64,000 bases of DNA from contig NZ_CANLZZ010000001.1 of NCBI RefSeq assembly GCF_947495725.1, positions 372,001 to 436,000 on the forward strand, written 5' to 3'. This DNA comes from an uncultured Lutibacter sp. Its GTDB lineage: Bacteria > Bacteroidota > Bacteroidia > Flavobacteriales > Flavobacteriaceae. Position 1 is the stretch's first letter, and each line of letters starts with the position of its first letter. The translations under genes and the position numbers were made by a program. Shown here in pieces: positions 33,922-43,324 of the stretch. Under the pieces are notes generated by a model. The model saw only the letters and a program-made list of their open reading frames with translations. It searched no databases and had not been told where the DNA came from.

Positions 33922-36468
33922 ATGGGAAATTTTAAAAATTGGCTTGTGGTAGTTATGTTAATTTCAACATCTATCATTTATGCACAAACAAAACTTTCGG
34001 GTAAGGTAGTTGACGAAACAAACCAACCTTTACCAGGCGCTTCAATTATTGTTAAAGGTTCTAGTACTGGAACAACAACAGATTTTGATGGAAATTTCAG
34101 CTTTGATTCTTCTATTGCAAGTGGAACAATAGTAGTTTCATTTGTTGGCTATGAATCTAAAGAAGTAAAATTTAGCGGAACCACCAAATTAGGTTCAATT
34201 TTTTTAAAACCTTCTGCTGAATCTTTAGACGAAATTGTTATTACTGCAACATCATTTGCAATTGACAGAAAAACACCGGTTGCCGTATCTACAATTAGAG
34301 CCGAAGCAATTGAAATGAAATTAGGAACTCAGGAATTTCCTGAAATCTTGAAATCAACTCCTGGTGTATATGCTACAAAACAAGGTGGTGGTTATGGAGA
34401 CTCAAGAATAAATTTACGTGGATTTAGTTCTGAAAATGTAGCTGTTATGATTAATGGAGTTCCTGTTAACGATATGGAAAGTGGAGCTGTTTACTGGAGT
34501 AACTGGGCAGGTTTATCTGATGTTACCAGTGCTATGCAGGTTCAAAGAGGTTTAGGAGCTTCAAAAGTAGCCGTACCTTCTATTGGAGGAACAATTAATA
34601 TTATATCTAAATCTACTGATGCAGAAACAGGTGGTAATATAACAATGTCTACAGGTAACGATGGTTACCAAAAATATGGAATGACTTTATCTACTGGATT
34701 AATGGATAACGGACTTGCTATTACGGCTTCAGCTGCAAAAATATCTGGAGATGGATATGTTAATGGAACACAATTTAGTGGTGTTAATTACTTTTTAAAT
34801 GTATCTAAAATATTAAACGCAGATCATAAATTATCTTTTAACGTAATTGGAGCTCAACAAACTCACGGACAAAGATATAACACAAGAACTATTGCTCAAA
34901 ATAGAGCCACAGAACAAGGTGGAAAAAGATTTAACCCGGATTGGGGTTACAGAAATGGACAAATTGAAAATATTTCGTTTAATTTTTACCATAAACCACA
35001 AATATCTTTAAATCATGATTGGACAATATCTGACAAAACCTATATTACAACAGCTGTTTATACATCATTCGGTACAGGTGGAGGAAGAAGAACTGATGGT
35101 TCTGGTAAATTCACAAATAATGATTATCGATTAGGAGACATAGACCAACCTATAGATTTTGACAGAATTGTTGCAGAAAATAAAGCAAATGGAGCATTAG
35201 GTTCTACAGATGTTTTTGCTGCTTCTATGAATAATCATGAATGGTATGGTATTTTATCTACTTTAAAAACTGATTTATCAGATAATTTAGTATTATCTGT
35301 AGGTTTAGATGGAAGATATTATATAGGTTCTCACTGGTATGAAATTACCGATTTATTAGGAGGTGAGTATTATTTAAATCCTAAAAAGAATGATAATAAC
35401 TATAACGAACCTTTACAAGTTGGGGATCATTTCAATAGAGATTATGAAGGTAGAGTTTTAAGATATGGTACTTTTGCTCAATTAGAGTATAGTAAAGATG
35501 ATTTATCTGTTTTCTTTTCTTCTTCAATATCTAACACAAGATATGGTAGATCAAGTTTCTTAGATGATTCTTCGAATCCAAATGGTACAGTATCAGATGA
35601 TGTAAACTTTTTAGGTTTCGGTGTAAAAGGGGGAGCAAATTACAACTTAGATGAAACTAATAATGTTTTTGCAAATATTGGTTATTTTTCTAGAGCTCCG
35701 TTTTTAACTGGTGGAGTTTTTGTAGATAAAGAATCTGTCGATTTTAATGAAGATGCCGCAAACGAAAAGGTATTTAGTGCAGAAATAGGTTATGGCTATA
35801 GAAGTGAGAATTTCAACGCAAACGTAAACCTTTATAGAACTTCTTGGTTAGACAAATCTATCTCTCCTGGAATTCAAGACCCAGTAAATATTGGGCAATT
35901 TTTAAATACCAACATTACAGGTTTAGATGCTTTACACCAAGGTATAGAAATTGACTTTGTTTATAAATTAACCGACAAACTAAAGGTAAATGGAATGCTG
36001 TCTTTAGGAGATTGGAAATGGAAAAGCGACGTGAAAGGAGATGTCTATCTTGATGATGGAGAATTGTACAGATCTATTATTGTAGACGCTAAGGATTTAA
36101 AAGTTAATGATGCAGCACAAACTACTTGGGCATTAGGCTTAAATTATCAAGCATTAGAAAAATCATCTGTATTTTTAGATTATAATTACGCTGGCGATTT
36201 ATATGCTAATTTCGATTTTAGTAGAGGTACAGAAGATAGAATGGATACTTGGAAATTACCTTCATATCATTTATTTGATTTAGGATTTAGACATGACTTT
36301 GTTATTGGAAATTTAGATACTACGTTAACTGGTAAAATGAATAATATATTTGATGTTGAATATATATCTGATGCATATGATGATGGTGAATTTCACACTG
36401 CAGAAGGTGCAAAAGTGTATTATGGTGCAGGTAGAACATTTAGTTTAGGATTAAAAGTTAATTTTTAA
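33922..36468 (+). CDS. TonB-dependent outer-membrane receptor with carboxypeptidase-regulatory-like domain
   Basis: The ATG at 33922 is preferred over the upstream TTG because it gives a good signal peptide (MGNFKNWLVVVMLISTSIIYA). The 848-residue protein has a carboxypeptidase D regulatory-like domain (about 24-103, KLSGKVVDETNQPLPGASIIV), the plug (about 110-225, SLDEIVITATSFAIDRKTPV), and a 22-stranded barrel ending YYGAGRTFSLGLKVNF. It is shorter than SusC proteins (about 1000) and lacks the SusD partner, so the substrate is not clearly a glycan. A lipoprotein gene follows after 12 bases and may encode its surface partner. Confidence 0.93.
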   Translation: MGNFKNWLVVVMLISTSIIYAQTKLSGKVVDETNQPLPGASIIVKGSSTGTTTDFDGNFSFDSSIASGTIVVSFVGYESKEVKFSGTTKLGSIFLKPSAESLDEIVITATSFAIDRKTPVAVSTIRAEAIEMKLGTQEFPEILKSTPGVYATKQGGGYGDSRINLRGFSSENVAVMINGVPVNDMESGAVYWSNWAGLSDVTSAMQVQRGLGASKVAVPSIGGTINIISKSTDAETGGNITMSTGNDGYQKYGMTLSTGLMDNGLAITASAAKISGDGYVNGTQFSGVNYFLNVSKILNADHKLSFNVIGAQQTHGQRYNTRTIAQNRATEQGGKRFNPDWGYRNGQIENISFNFYHKPQISLNHDWTISDKTYITTAVYTSFGTGGGRRTDGSGKFTNNDYRLGDIDQPIDFDRIVAENKANGALGSTDVFAASMNNHEWYGILSTLKTDLSDNLVLSVGLDGRYYIGSHWYEITDLLGGEYYLNPKKNDNNYNEPLQVGDHFNRDYEGRVLRYGTFAQLEYSKDDLSVFFSSSISNTRYGRSSFLDDSSNPNGTVSDDVNFLGFGVKGGANYNLDETNNVFANIGYFSRAPFLTGGVFVDKESVDFNEDAANEKVFSAEIGYGYRSENFNANVNLYRTSWLDKSISPGIQDPVNIGQFLNTNITGLDALHQGIEIDFVYKLTDKLKVNGMLSLGDWKWKSDVKGDVYLDDGELYRSIIVDAKDLKVNDAAQTTWALGLNYQALEKSSVFLDYNYAGDLYANFDFSRGTEDRMDTWKLPSYHLFDLGFRHDFVIGNLDTTLTGKMNNIFDVEYISDAYDDGEFHTAEGAKVYYGAGRTFSLGLKVNF

Positions 36469-36480
36469 AAATATATAATT

Positions 36481-38289
36481 ATGAAAAAAATATTTTATTT
36501 AATACTGGTTTTCGGTTTTGTTTTTACAGCCTGTGAGCCATTAGACGATATAAATTCCGCTATTGACGCTAAAGAGAATCCAATAGTTGGAGATACAGAA
36601 TATACACTTACCGACGATGATTATGATGAATTGGAATTATCTTACGGTAGTTTTAATTCGGAAGACGATGCAAAAACAATGATTCCTTCATTACTTTCAG
36701 ATCTATATCCAGCTTGGGGAAAAAGTTCTTCAGTTTTAGTTAACTACAACTTATATGTTGGAAGTGCTTTTGGAGCAAGAGATTACACATTAAATCAAGC
36801 TGATTACACATCTACCGGAAGTAGTTTATTAGGTTTTCAATCTGACGCAACACCAGCAGACTATTTAGCAGACATACTTGCAAGCAATATTAGTAACGCT
36901 AAAGAAGGAGATTACAGAGTTGCAAAATATTTCCAATTTACAGGAAGTGCATATACAGTTACACCAAAAGTTTCTTTGGAAAGCAATTTTGATTATGGTT
37001 CAACAGAAGGAGATTTAACAAGCATTACTACAGATTGGAGTGCTCATTCAGGAAGTTCAGCAGTTGGTTATACTACATCTAGTTTATCAATGGCAGGTTA
37101 CCCAACTTCAGATATTGGTGGATCTATTACAATAAAACCTTCTAACAGTGAAGATGTAAACAGTGGGTTTACAACTATAAGTTCTGGAAAAGTTTACGCT
37201 AGCGCATTAGTAAATTTAAGTGAGGTAAGTAATGGAAATTATTTCTTCCATATTATGGAAGCACCTGACACACAACCTTATGCACAATTTAGATCAAGAG
37301 TTGGAGCTAAAGATAATGGATTAGGTAAAGTTTTATTTGGTATTGGAGCTAGTTCAAGTTCATTAACTTATGGAGAAACCGCTTTTGATTTAAACACAAC
37401 GTATCTTTTAGTTTCTTCATATGAAATTGAAACTGGAACATCTAATTTATATGTACTAACCACTGCAGAAGCTACAGAACCTGCAACCCCTGAAGCAACT
37501 AATACTGGTTCTTCTGGAAACGCAATTTCTGCGGTTGCATTTCGTCAATCAGGAGGAATTCCAACAGCTACAATAGATGGAGTACGTGTTGCAAACACAT
37601 GGTCTACTCTTATGACAAATGATGCCTTACCTAATGAAGTAATAGGTGCTAAAGAATCTATGGTATCTAGCTACGTATACAATGGTACATCATGGGTTGC
37701 ACCATCAGACAACTTTTATTTAGTATCTGAAGCTGATTTTGCTTCTATTGGTATCGAAACATTTGGAAGTTCTACTCCAGCAGAAGATTATTTACCTACT
37801 TTCTTAAATTTAAAATTCCCTTATGCTCAAGAAGGTGAGGCTTTAGATGTTGTTTATAATTATGTTTCAAGTTCTAGTGGACCTCAAGTTCGTGGTAATC
37901 TATATACTAAAATAGATGGGGCTTGGAAAGGTTACCAATCTACTATTACAACTAATTTACAATTTGGACACGATGGAACTACTTGGGTGCCAGACAATAC
38001 AATTAAGTATACTTTAGTAAGAAATGATGACTATGAATATATGGCTTCTCAATTAACTGGTGCTGAATATGCTGGCTTAATTGGAAACTTAGCTGGTTAT
38101 GGTGATTTTGATTACAATTGGAGTGATGATCAAATCCACTATGCGTTAAGTCTTTTATTGGATCATCTTTTCCCAACTGCCCCTGAAGGTCAAAAATATA
38201 GTTTAACTTATGTTATCTATGATAATGGAGAGAATGACTATATTACAAATTTTATAAGACAAGGTGGAGCTTGGGTTGTAAATGAATAA
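36481..38289 (+). CDS. Lipoprotein with three divergent internal repeats, partner of the TonB receptor
   Basis: The 602-residue protein has a lipoprotein signal (MKKIFYLILVFGFVFTAC, Cys18) followed by EPLDDI, an acidic tail typical of surface-exported Bacteroidota lipoproteins. I see three related segments, starting near residue 41 (YTLTDDDYDELELSYG), 409 (FYLVSEADFASIGIETFG) and 507 (KYTLVRNDDYEYMASQ). Each has a hydrophobic helix-like block then a Pro-containing strand such as LLSDLYPAW, LNLKFPYAQ, LLDHLFPTA. The middle (about 145-390) looks like a choice-of-anchor type beta-sandwich. It is not a SusD. Function unknown; binding a TonB substrate at the cell surface is inferred from location. 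Confidence 0.82.
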   Translation: MKKIFYLILVFGFVFTACEPLDDINSAIDAKENPIVGDTEYTLTDDDYDELELSYGSFNSEDDAKTMIPSLLSDLYPAWGKSSSVLVNYNLYVGSAFGARDYTLNQADYTSTGSSLLGFQSDATPADYLADILASNISNAKEGDYRVAKYFQFTGSAYTVTPKVSLESNFDYGSTEGDLTSITTDWSAHSGSSAVGYTTSSLSMAGYPTSDIGGSITIKPSNSEDVNSGFTTISSGKVYASALVNLSEVSNGNYFFHIMEAPDTQPYAQFRSRVGAKDNGLGKVLFGIGASSSSLTYGETAFDLNTTYLLVSSYEIETGTSNLYVLTTAEATEPATPEATNTGSSGNAISAVAFRQSGGIPTATIDGVRVANTWSTLMTNDALPNEVIGAKESMVSSYVYNGTSWVAPSDNFYLVSEADFASIGIETFGSSTPAEDYLPTFLNLKFPYAQEGEALDVVYNYVSSSSGPQVRGNLYTKIDGAWKGYQSTITTNLQFGHDGTTWVPDNTIKYTLVRNDDYEYMASQLTGAEYAGLIGNLAGYGDFDYNWSDDQIHYALSLLLDHLFPTAPEGQKYSLTYVIYDNGENDYITNFIRQGGAWVVNE

Positions 38290-38312
38290 TATATAATAAC
38301 TTAAATAAGATA

Positions 38313-38338
38313 AAAACCACGCTAATTAGCGTGGTTTT
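38313..38338 (+). terminator. Intrinsic terminator after the receptor/lipoprotein pair
   Basis: An 11-bp stem (AAAACCACGCT at 38313-38323 and AGCGTGGTTTT at 38328-38338) with loop AATT and a T-run on the plus strand. Confidence 0.85.
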
Positions 38339-38474
38339 TTATTTTCAATAATTTAAAGTTAAAACACACTTTACAGATGTTTAAACAGTAAACATTTTAA
38401 TCTATTATGAGGAATTAACCTTTTATTTAACCTCTATAAAAACATTAAACTTATTTATTTCATTAATAGATCAG

Positions 38475-38512
38475 AAAACCCTTCTTAAAAATATATTTTT
38501 AAGAAGGGTTTT
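38475..38512. terminator. Perfect 38-bp palindrome, probable terminator for the secreted endonuclease
   Basis: Half-site AAAACCCTTCTTAAAAATA (38475-38493) with its exact complement at 38494-38512 and no loop. It ends in TTTT on each strand and lies about 140 bases beyond the minus-strand endonuclease gene. The rest of the 38290-38653 gap (apart from the 38313-38338 terminator) is AT-rich with nothing else that I can name. Confidence 0.65.
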
Positions 38513-38653
38513 ATTAATTCTATTGATAAAAATTGTCAATTAGAATTTAAACTAAAGCCATAAATTACCTTTATTAATCTAAATAAAAAATTGAAACATT
38601 AGGTTAACAACAAAATTTTAACTTCTTTAAACTCTATTAAATTACTTTATAAT

Positions 38654-41600
38654 TTACTCCTTAATTACTTTTAACATAATTGGACTCTCCAAATTTAACT
38701 TCACAAAATATACTCCATCATTTAGCTTATCTAGATTAAGTTTAATTTTTCCGTCGTAAACATTAAATGTCTCAATCCAAATTAATTGCGAATTTATTGA
38801 ATATAACTCAACTGTTACTTTCTCATGAATTGCATCTAACTTTATTTCAAAGTTTCCTTCTGTTGGATTTGGATATAAACTAATATCATTAACCATTTGA
38901 ATTGATTTAGATAATTTACCCTCACATTTAACAGAAGTTTCAACCTCCACTAAATCTCCATTATTCACCTCAATATTAAGTGATTTAGAAGAAGTTGTAT
39001 ATTCGGCTTTCCCGTTAACTAAAACCTTGTATGGTGCAGTTCCTTCCTTAATACTTATTGTAGCCATTTTAGATGCGACTTCAATTTTACCAGAAACTAT
39101 TTCTTTCTTAATTAACTCAACTTTAAAACATTGACTATAATTTTCACCTTCAACTGAAATACAAACATCGTATAAATTTGGAGCTAAATCTAAAATATTT
39201 AAAGGTGAACTTTTTGAAAAAGTATAATCTGTTCCATTAACTGTTGCAACATAAGTATAATTTGATTCCCCCGAAATTAAAATCTGTCCATTATTTTTAT
39301 CTGGACAAGTTTCATCAATAGTTTCAATTTTAAAATTATTTGATGGTAACGTAAAACAACCTGAGGCGTCAACTATACTTCCCTCAGAAGAATTTGGACA
39401 ACTATCAACATTGTTCATTACTCCGTCGTTATCATCATCTAATTGACTTTCAGAACAACCTTTTGCATTAACTACTTCATTATTTGGCGTATTAGCACAT
39501 TCATCAATATTATTCATTACTCCATCATTATCATCATCTAATTGACTTTGAGAACATCCATCATCATTTACATCTTCCCCAGTTGGAGTATCGGCACATA
39601 AATCATCACTATTTTTTACCCCATCATTATCATCATCTAATTGTCCGTTTGAACAACCATCATCATTTACAGCTTCGCCTGCTGGAGTATTTGGACATAA
39701 ATCCTTATTATTCATTACACCATCATTATCATCATCTATTTGACTTTGTGAACATCCATCACTATTTACGTCTTCGCCTGTAGGAGTATCGGCACATAAA
39801 TCATCACTATTTTTTACCCCATCATTATCATCATCTAATTGTCCGTTTGAACAACCATCATCATTTACAGCTTCACCTGCTGGAGTTTCAGGACATAAAT
39901 CCTTATTATTCATTACGCCATCATTATCATCATCTAATTGACTTTGCGAACATCCATCACTATTTACGTCTTCGTCTGCAGGAGTATCGGCACATAAATC
40001 ATCACTATTTTTTACCCCATCATTATCATCATCTAATTGTCCGTTTGAACAACCATCATCATTTACAGCTTCGCCTGCTGGAGTATTTGGACATAAATCC
40101 TTATTATTCATTACACCATCATTATCATCATCCATTTGACTTTGTGAACATCCATCACTATTTACGTCTTCGCCTGCAGGAGTATCAGCGCATAAATCAT
40201 CACTATTTTGAACACCATCATTATCATCATCTAATTGTCCGTTTGAACAACCATCATCATTTACAGCTTCACCTGCTGGAGTATTTGGACACAAATCATC
40301 AACATTTAAAACCCCATCACCATCTACATCATCATTCTGATCTGCAACTATCTCAAAATTATCAACTGTCCAACGTGTTGGTTCCCCATCAGAATAATAC
40401 TTAAAAGCCAAATAAACCTTTCCAGAGATTGAACTTACGTCTATATCCGAAAAATTATAAAAAACATCTACTTCATTTGAATCAATTGTTGGAATTGGAA
40501 TGCTTAAATTAGGAACAGAAATCCATTCAAAATCACCAGGATTTCCAGTACCTGAATATTCTGTAGAGTAAAGTAATTCTAATGGAGTAGACCCAAATTT
40601 TTCATCGGCATAAAAGCTAAGTTTTTCGCCCGTTTGAGCATCAAAATCAATAGAACTACTTGTAATTAACCAATCCTTACTTCTCTCGGCTTCTTGATAA
40701 CCATTAATTCCATAAGAACCAGAATTATTTTCACCATAAACTGGAGAACATTCCCAATTTTTAGTGCTCGCCTCACTATAAGCAATAAATTTTACTTCTG
40801 AACAGTTATTAAAATCTTCTTGAAAAACAACTAATGGACCTTCTAAAGTACTTACATTTAGCGCTTCACTTTCTTCCGAATAGTTTGAATTAGCATCTCT
40901 TGCCTTTATAGTAACACTATAAGTTGTAGTTGCTTGTAAACCAGTTATAGTGGTTGATGTTGTTGTTGCAGTTTTATTATATACCCCATTTAAATATATT
41001 GAATAATCATAAACAGCTACATTATCTGTAGATGCAACCCAACTCAAGTCAAATGTTTCTTCTGTTATGTTTGAAGCAACTAAATTTGCTGGTGCAGTTG
41101 GCGCTTCGGTATCTGATGAATTATTGGACCACCATTTATCTTCAGCTGTTAAACCTCCCCATATTTTTGTTGCTAAATACGGATTATCTATAAAAGGATT
41201 TCTATTCCCTTGAATTCCAGCCAAAACTTCGTTTCTATTTGCTTCAAAATCAGAAACTGGATCTTCAACATTCCATTTTAAAAACAACTCAATCATATTT
41301 GGGTCCTCATCTAAACCTTCCCCAAAGCCAATATTTATAGGTAAACATTTGGTTTCAGAAACCTTTGAACCATCGCCATTATAACGAGCATACATGTACA
41401 TAATTATACGGGCAACATCTCCCTTCCATTCATCACCTGGATACCACCCTCCATTACTTGATACAATTCCGGAATCTCCACTACCGTCTGTAAATTTATT
41501 ATTACTTCTTGCCGAATTTCGTTCCTGATCAGCTGGTCTTAAATTATGAACATCAGTTCCTGGCCCTGGCTCATCTGTACCAAAAGAAGGAATAGCTAAT

Positions 41601-41959
41601 GATTTAGCAAAAACGTGTTCTCTATTCCATTTTCCCGGAATATATGTTGAACCTGCCTTCTCTGTTTTTAACCTTGTTCTATCTGTTGAATACGTTCCAT
41701 CGGTATTATCAAATCCATAAATTAGTATAACATTAGAACTAATATCGGGATCTTCATCTGCTTGGTCACAAGCGTCCCAAACATCAGTAGAAGAACCTGT
41801 ATAAGGAATTCCTACATGTGTATTTTGTAGTTTTTGAGAAATTTCTAAAAATAAGTCATTTCCTGTTTGTGATAAATCCACTCCATTATAATAAGAAGGA
41901 ATTTGGCCATAAAAAGAAATTGACCATAAAAAAAGTATTGCAAGTAAATGATTCTTCAA
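38654..41959 (-). CDS. T9SS-secreted endonuclease I with Fn3 and ten thrombospondin type 3 repeats
   Basis: A 1101-residue protein starting from TTG. Order: signal peptide (1-19), endonuclease I domain (about 25-275) with the His-Me finger NREHVF at 112-117 and DVHNLRPADQERNSARSNNKF at 136-155, fibronectin type III (about 285-370), a choice-of-anchor-like beta-sandwich (about 375-535), ten TSP3 calcium-binding units of 33 residues (about 545-865), a C-rich module (about 870-1030) and a type A T9SS sorting domain (ISLYPNPTEGNFEIKL to the end). It should be a secreted, calcium-rich, cell-attached nuclease that degrades extracellular DNA or RNA. The gene probably stands alone with its own promoter and terminator. 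Confidence 0.93.
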   Translation of the reverse strand: MKNHLLAILFLWSISFYGQIPSYYNGVDLSQTGNDLFLEISQKLQNTHVGIPYTGSSTDVWDACDQADEDPDISSNVILIYGFDNTDGTYSTDRTRLKTEKAGSTYIPGKWNREHVFAKSLAIPSFGTDEPGPGTDVHNLRPADQERNSARSNNKFTDGSGDSGIVSSNGGWYPGDEWKGDVARIIMYMYARYNGDGSKVSETKCLPINIGFGEGLDEDPNMIELFLKWNVEDPVSDFEANRNEVLAGIQGNRNPFIDNPYLATKIWGGLTAEDKWWSNNSSDTEAPTAPANLVASNITEETFDLSWVASTDNVAVYDYSIYLNGVYNKTATTTSTTITGLQATTTYSVTIKARDANSNYSEESEALNVSTLEGPLVVFQEDFNNCSEVKFIAYSEASTKNWECSPVYGENNSGSYGINGYQEAERSKDWLITSSSIDFDAQTGEKLSFYADEKFGSTPLELLYSTEYSGTGNPGDFEWISVPNLSIPIPTIDSNEVDVFYNFSDIDVSSISGKVYLAFKYYSDGEPTRWTVDNFEIVADQNDDVDGDGVLNVDDLCPNTPAGEAVNDDGCSNGQLDDDNDGVQNSDDLCADTPAGEDVNSDGCSQSQMDDDNDGVMNNKDLCPNTPAGEAVNDDGCSNGQLDDDNDGVKNSDDLCADTPADEDVNSDGCSQSQLDDDNDGVMNNKDLCPETPAGEAVNDDGCSNGQLDDDNDGVKNSDDLCADTPTGEDVNSDGCSQSQIDDDNDGVMNNKDLCPNTPAGEAVNDDGCSNGQLDDDNDGVKNSDDLCADTPTGEDVNDDGCSQSQLDDDNDGVMNNIDECANTPNNEVVNAKGCSESQLDDDNDGVMNNVDSCPNSSEGSIVDASGCFTLPSNNFKIETIDETCPDKNNGQILISGESNYTYVATVNGTDYTFSKSSPLNILDLAPNLYDVCISVEGENYSQCFKVELIKKEIVSGKIEVASKMATISIKEGTAPYKVLVNGKAEYTTSSKSLNIEVNNGDLVEVETSVKCEGKLSKSIQMVNDISLYPNPTEGNFEIKLDAIHEKVTVELYSINSQLIWIETFNVYDGKIKLNLDKLNDGVYFVKLNLESPIMLKVIKE
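39400..40320 (-). repeat. Tandem 198-bp repeats encoding paired TSP3 units
   Basis: Within the endonuclease gene the same block returns every 198 bases, for example TTGTCCGTTTGAACAACCAT (plus strand) begins at 39641, 39839, 40037 and 40235. Each 198-base unit encodes two 33-residue TSP3 repeats, alternately of the NKDLCPNTPAGEAVNDDGC and NSDDLCADTPAGEDVNSDGC type. The near-identity shows recent duplication. The outer units are more diverged. Confidence 0.9.
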
Positions 41960-42012
41960 AACGATATAAAGTGTTAAATTTTATAAAATATGTGTTTTAA
42001 TAAATAATTTAA

Positions 42013-42020
42013 CAAAAATA
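42013..42020 (-). promoter_or_regulatory. Candidate -7 box for the secreted endonuclease (TATTTTTG)
   Basis: Minus-strand TATTTTTG matches TAnnTTTG about 53 bases before the TTG start codon. The -33 element is not clear. Confidence 0.45.
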
Positions 42021-42110
42021 TCATTTAAAAAATCAATATTAGAAATAATTCAACAATTTTAAGTTAAATATAATTTAAGGCTATAATAATTAAGTATAGT
42101 TGGGTATTTT

Positions 42111-43082
42111 TTAGTTTTTCTTTAAATATACATAAACTGGAAAATGATCGCTAAAACCACCCAAATACCATTTCCCTACATAAGTTCTAAACGGATTTCC
42201 TTTAAATTTCCCCTTCCATTCCTTTAAAAAATGCTCATCAAAAACTTCGGCATATTTAAAAGAATGCTTTCGTTCTTCGAAAGAAATAAAGTTTTTAGAA
42301 AAGATAATTTGGTCAAATAAATGCCAATTTCCTTTATGGTTTAATGTACCATTACCTGTATTTATTAAACGTTCCATAGGATTGTAAAAAGTATTATTTA
42401 CCATGTATTGTTTTACACTTTTACTATCTGGATCGTCATTAAAATCTCCCATGATAATAATTTTGGCATTTTCTGTTTCATTTTGTATTTTATTTACAAT
42501 AGAAACTACCAATTCTGCTGCCATAATTCTTTTTTCTTCTGTAATATCTTCTCCGCTTCTTCTTGATGGCCAATGATTTACTAAAACATATACAAGTTCT
42601 CCATTTAAATTTCCTTTAACCATTAAAACATCTCGAGTATAATCACGTTCCCCATTTTCAGAAGTTAAAAAAAGTGGAAATGTTTCTGAACTCAATAATT
42701 CAAACAATTCTTTTTTATATAATAAAGCAACATCAATACCTCTTTCATCAGGAGAGTCGTAATGTACTACTCCATAATTTTCATTTCTTAAATTAGGTGA
42801 ATTTGCCAGGTCTTCCACAACTTTTTGGTTCTCAACCTCAACCAAACCCACTATTGCTGGAGCATAAAATGATTTTTTTAAACCTAACTGAGAAATTACA
42901 CTTCCCAATTTTTTAAGTTTTCTCTTATACCTTTTATAGTTCCAGTTTTTCTTTCCTTTAGGAGTAAAATCATCATCTAATGTATTGGGATCATTAACGG
43001 TATCGAATAAATTTTCAAGGTTGTAAAAAGCAATTGTATAAGCTTGGTTAACTTTCCCTGATGATTTAAAATATGAAAACAT
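42111..43082 (-). CDS. Endonuclease/exonuclease/phosphatase (EEP) family protein
   Basis: EEP enzymes are metal-dependent phosphodiesterases acting on DNA, RNA, lipids or phosphoesters. The 323-residue protein has AFYNLENLFDT near residue 18, GLVEVENQ near 73 (metal-binding Glu), VNHWPSRRSG near 168, MGDFNDDPDS near 211 and FSDHFPVYVYL at the end: all the family motifs. No clear signal peptide is present (MFSYFKSSGKVNQAYTIAFYN), so location is uncertain. It is located next to the secreted endonuclease but is a separate transcript. The substrate is unknown. Confidence 0.9.
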   Translation of the reverse strand: MFSYFKSSGKVNQAYTIAFYNLENLFDTVNDPNTLDDDFTPKGKKNWNYKRYKRKLKKLGSVISQLGLKKSFYAPAIVGLVEVENQKVVEDLANSPNLRNENYGVVHYDSPDERGIDVALLYKKELFELLSSETFPLFLTSENGERDYTRDVLMVKGNLNGELVYVLVNHWPSRRSGEDITEEKRIMAAELVVSIVNKIQNETENAKIIIMGDFNDDPDSKSVKQYMVNNTFYNPMERLINTGNGTLNHKGNWHLFDQIIFSKNFISFEERKHSFKYAEVFDEHFLKEWKGKFKGNPFRTYVGKWYLGGFSDHFPVYVYLKKN

Positions 43083-43252
43083 AGATAAAAATTATTTTAA
43101 TAATGAAAAGCTAAAATAGTATTTTAAATTTTGATGAAAAAAAGTACATTTTCAAATCCAAATTTATTCTACAAACATTAAATTAAGGCTTTAAATAAAA
43201 CTTAAAAAAAACAATGTAATTCTTGCTTTGCTATAAAATAAATTAAAACAAC

Positions 43253-43280
43253 ATATTTTAATACTTTTATATTAAAATAT
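43253..43280. repeat. Inverted repeat between the EEP gene and hflX
   Basis: Perfect 10-bp arms ATATTTTAAT (43253-43262) and ATTAAAATAT (43271-43280) around an 8-base loop, about 33 bases upstream of the hflX -7 box. It might be an operator, but AT-rich repeats arise by chance. The rest of the 43083-43324 intergenic region is AT-rich without a gene. Confidence 0.4.
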
Positions 43281-43312
43281 CATCAATTATTATTTTCAAA
43301 TGAACAAATGTG

Positions 43313-43320
43313 TAAATTTG
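43313..43320 (+). promoter_or_regulatory. Candidate -7 box of hflX (TAAATTTG)
   Basis: TAAATTTG fits TAnnTTTG and is followed by CAAC and the hflX ATG, so the transcript would begin at or next to the start codon. Confidence 0.5.
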
Positions 43321-43324
43321 CAAC

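Noticed and set aside
33922-38289. SusC/SusD glycan-uptake pair
   Set aside because: The receptor is too short for SusC and the lipoprotein does not show a SusD TPR-type pattern.
39400-40320. Regularly spaced repeats that might suggest a CRISPR array
   Set aside because: The period is 198 bases, units are contiguous without spacers, and the repeat encodes TSP3 units in frame.
39583-40404. Long plus-strand frames rich in His and Leu opposite the endonuclease gene
   Set aside because: They are antisense to the TSP3 repeats; the Asp/Asn codons of the repeat read as His and Tyr on the other strand. No start signal or known domain.
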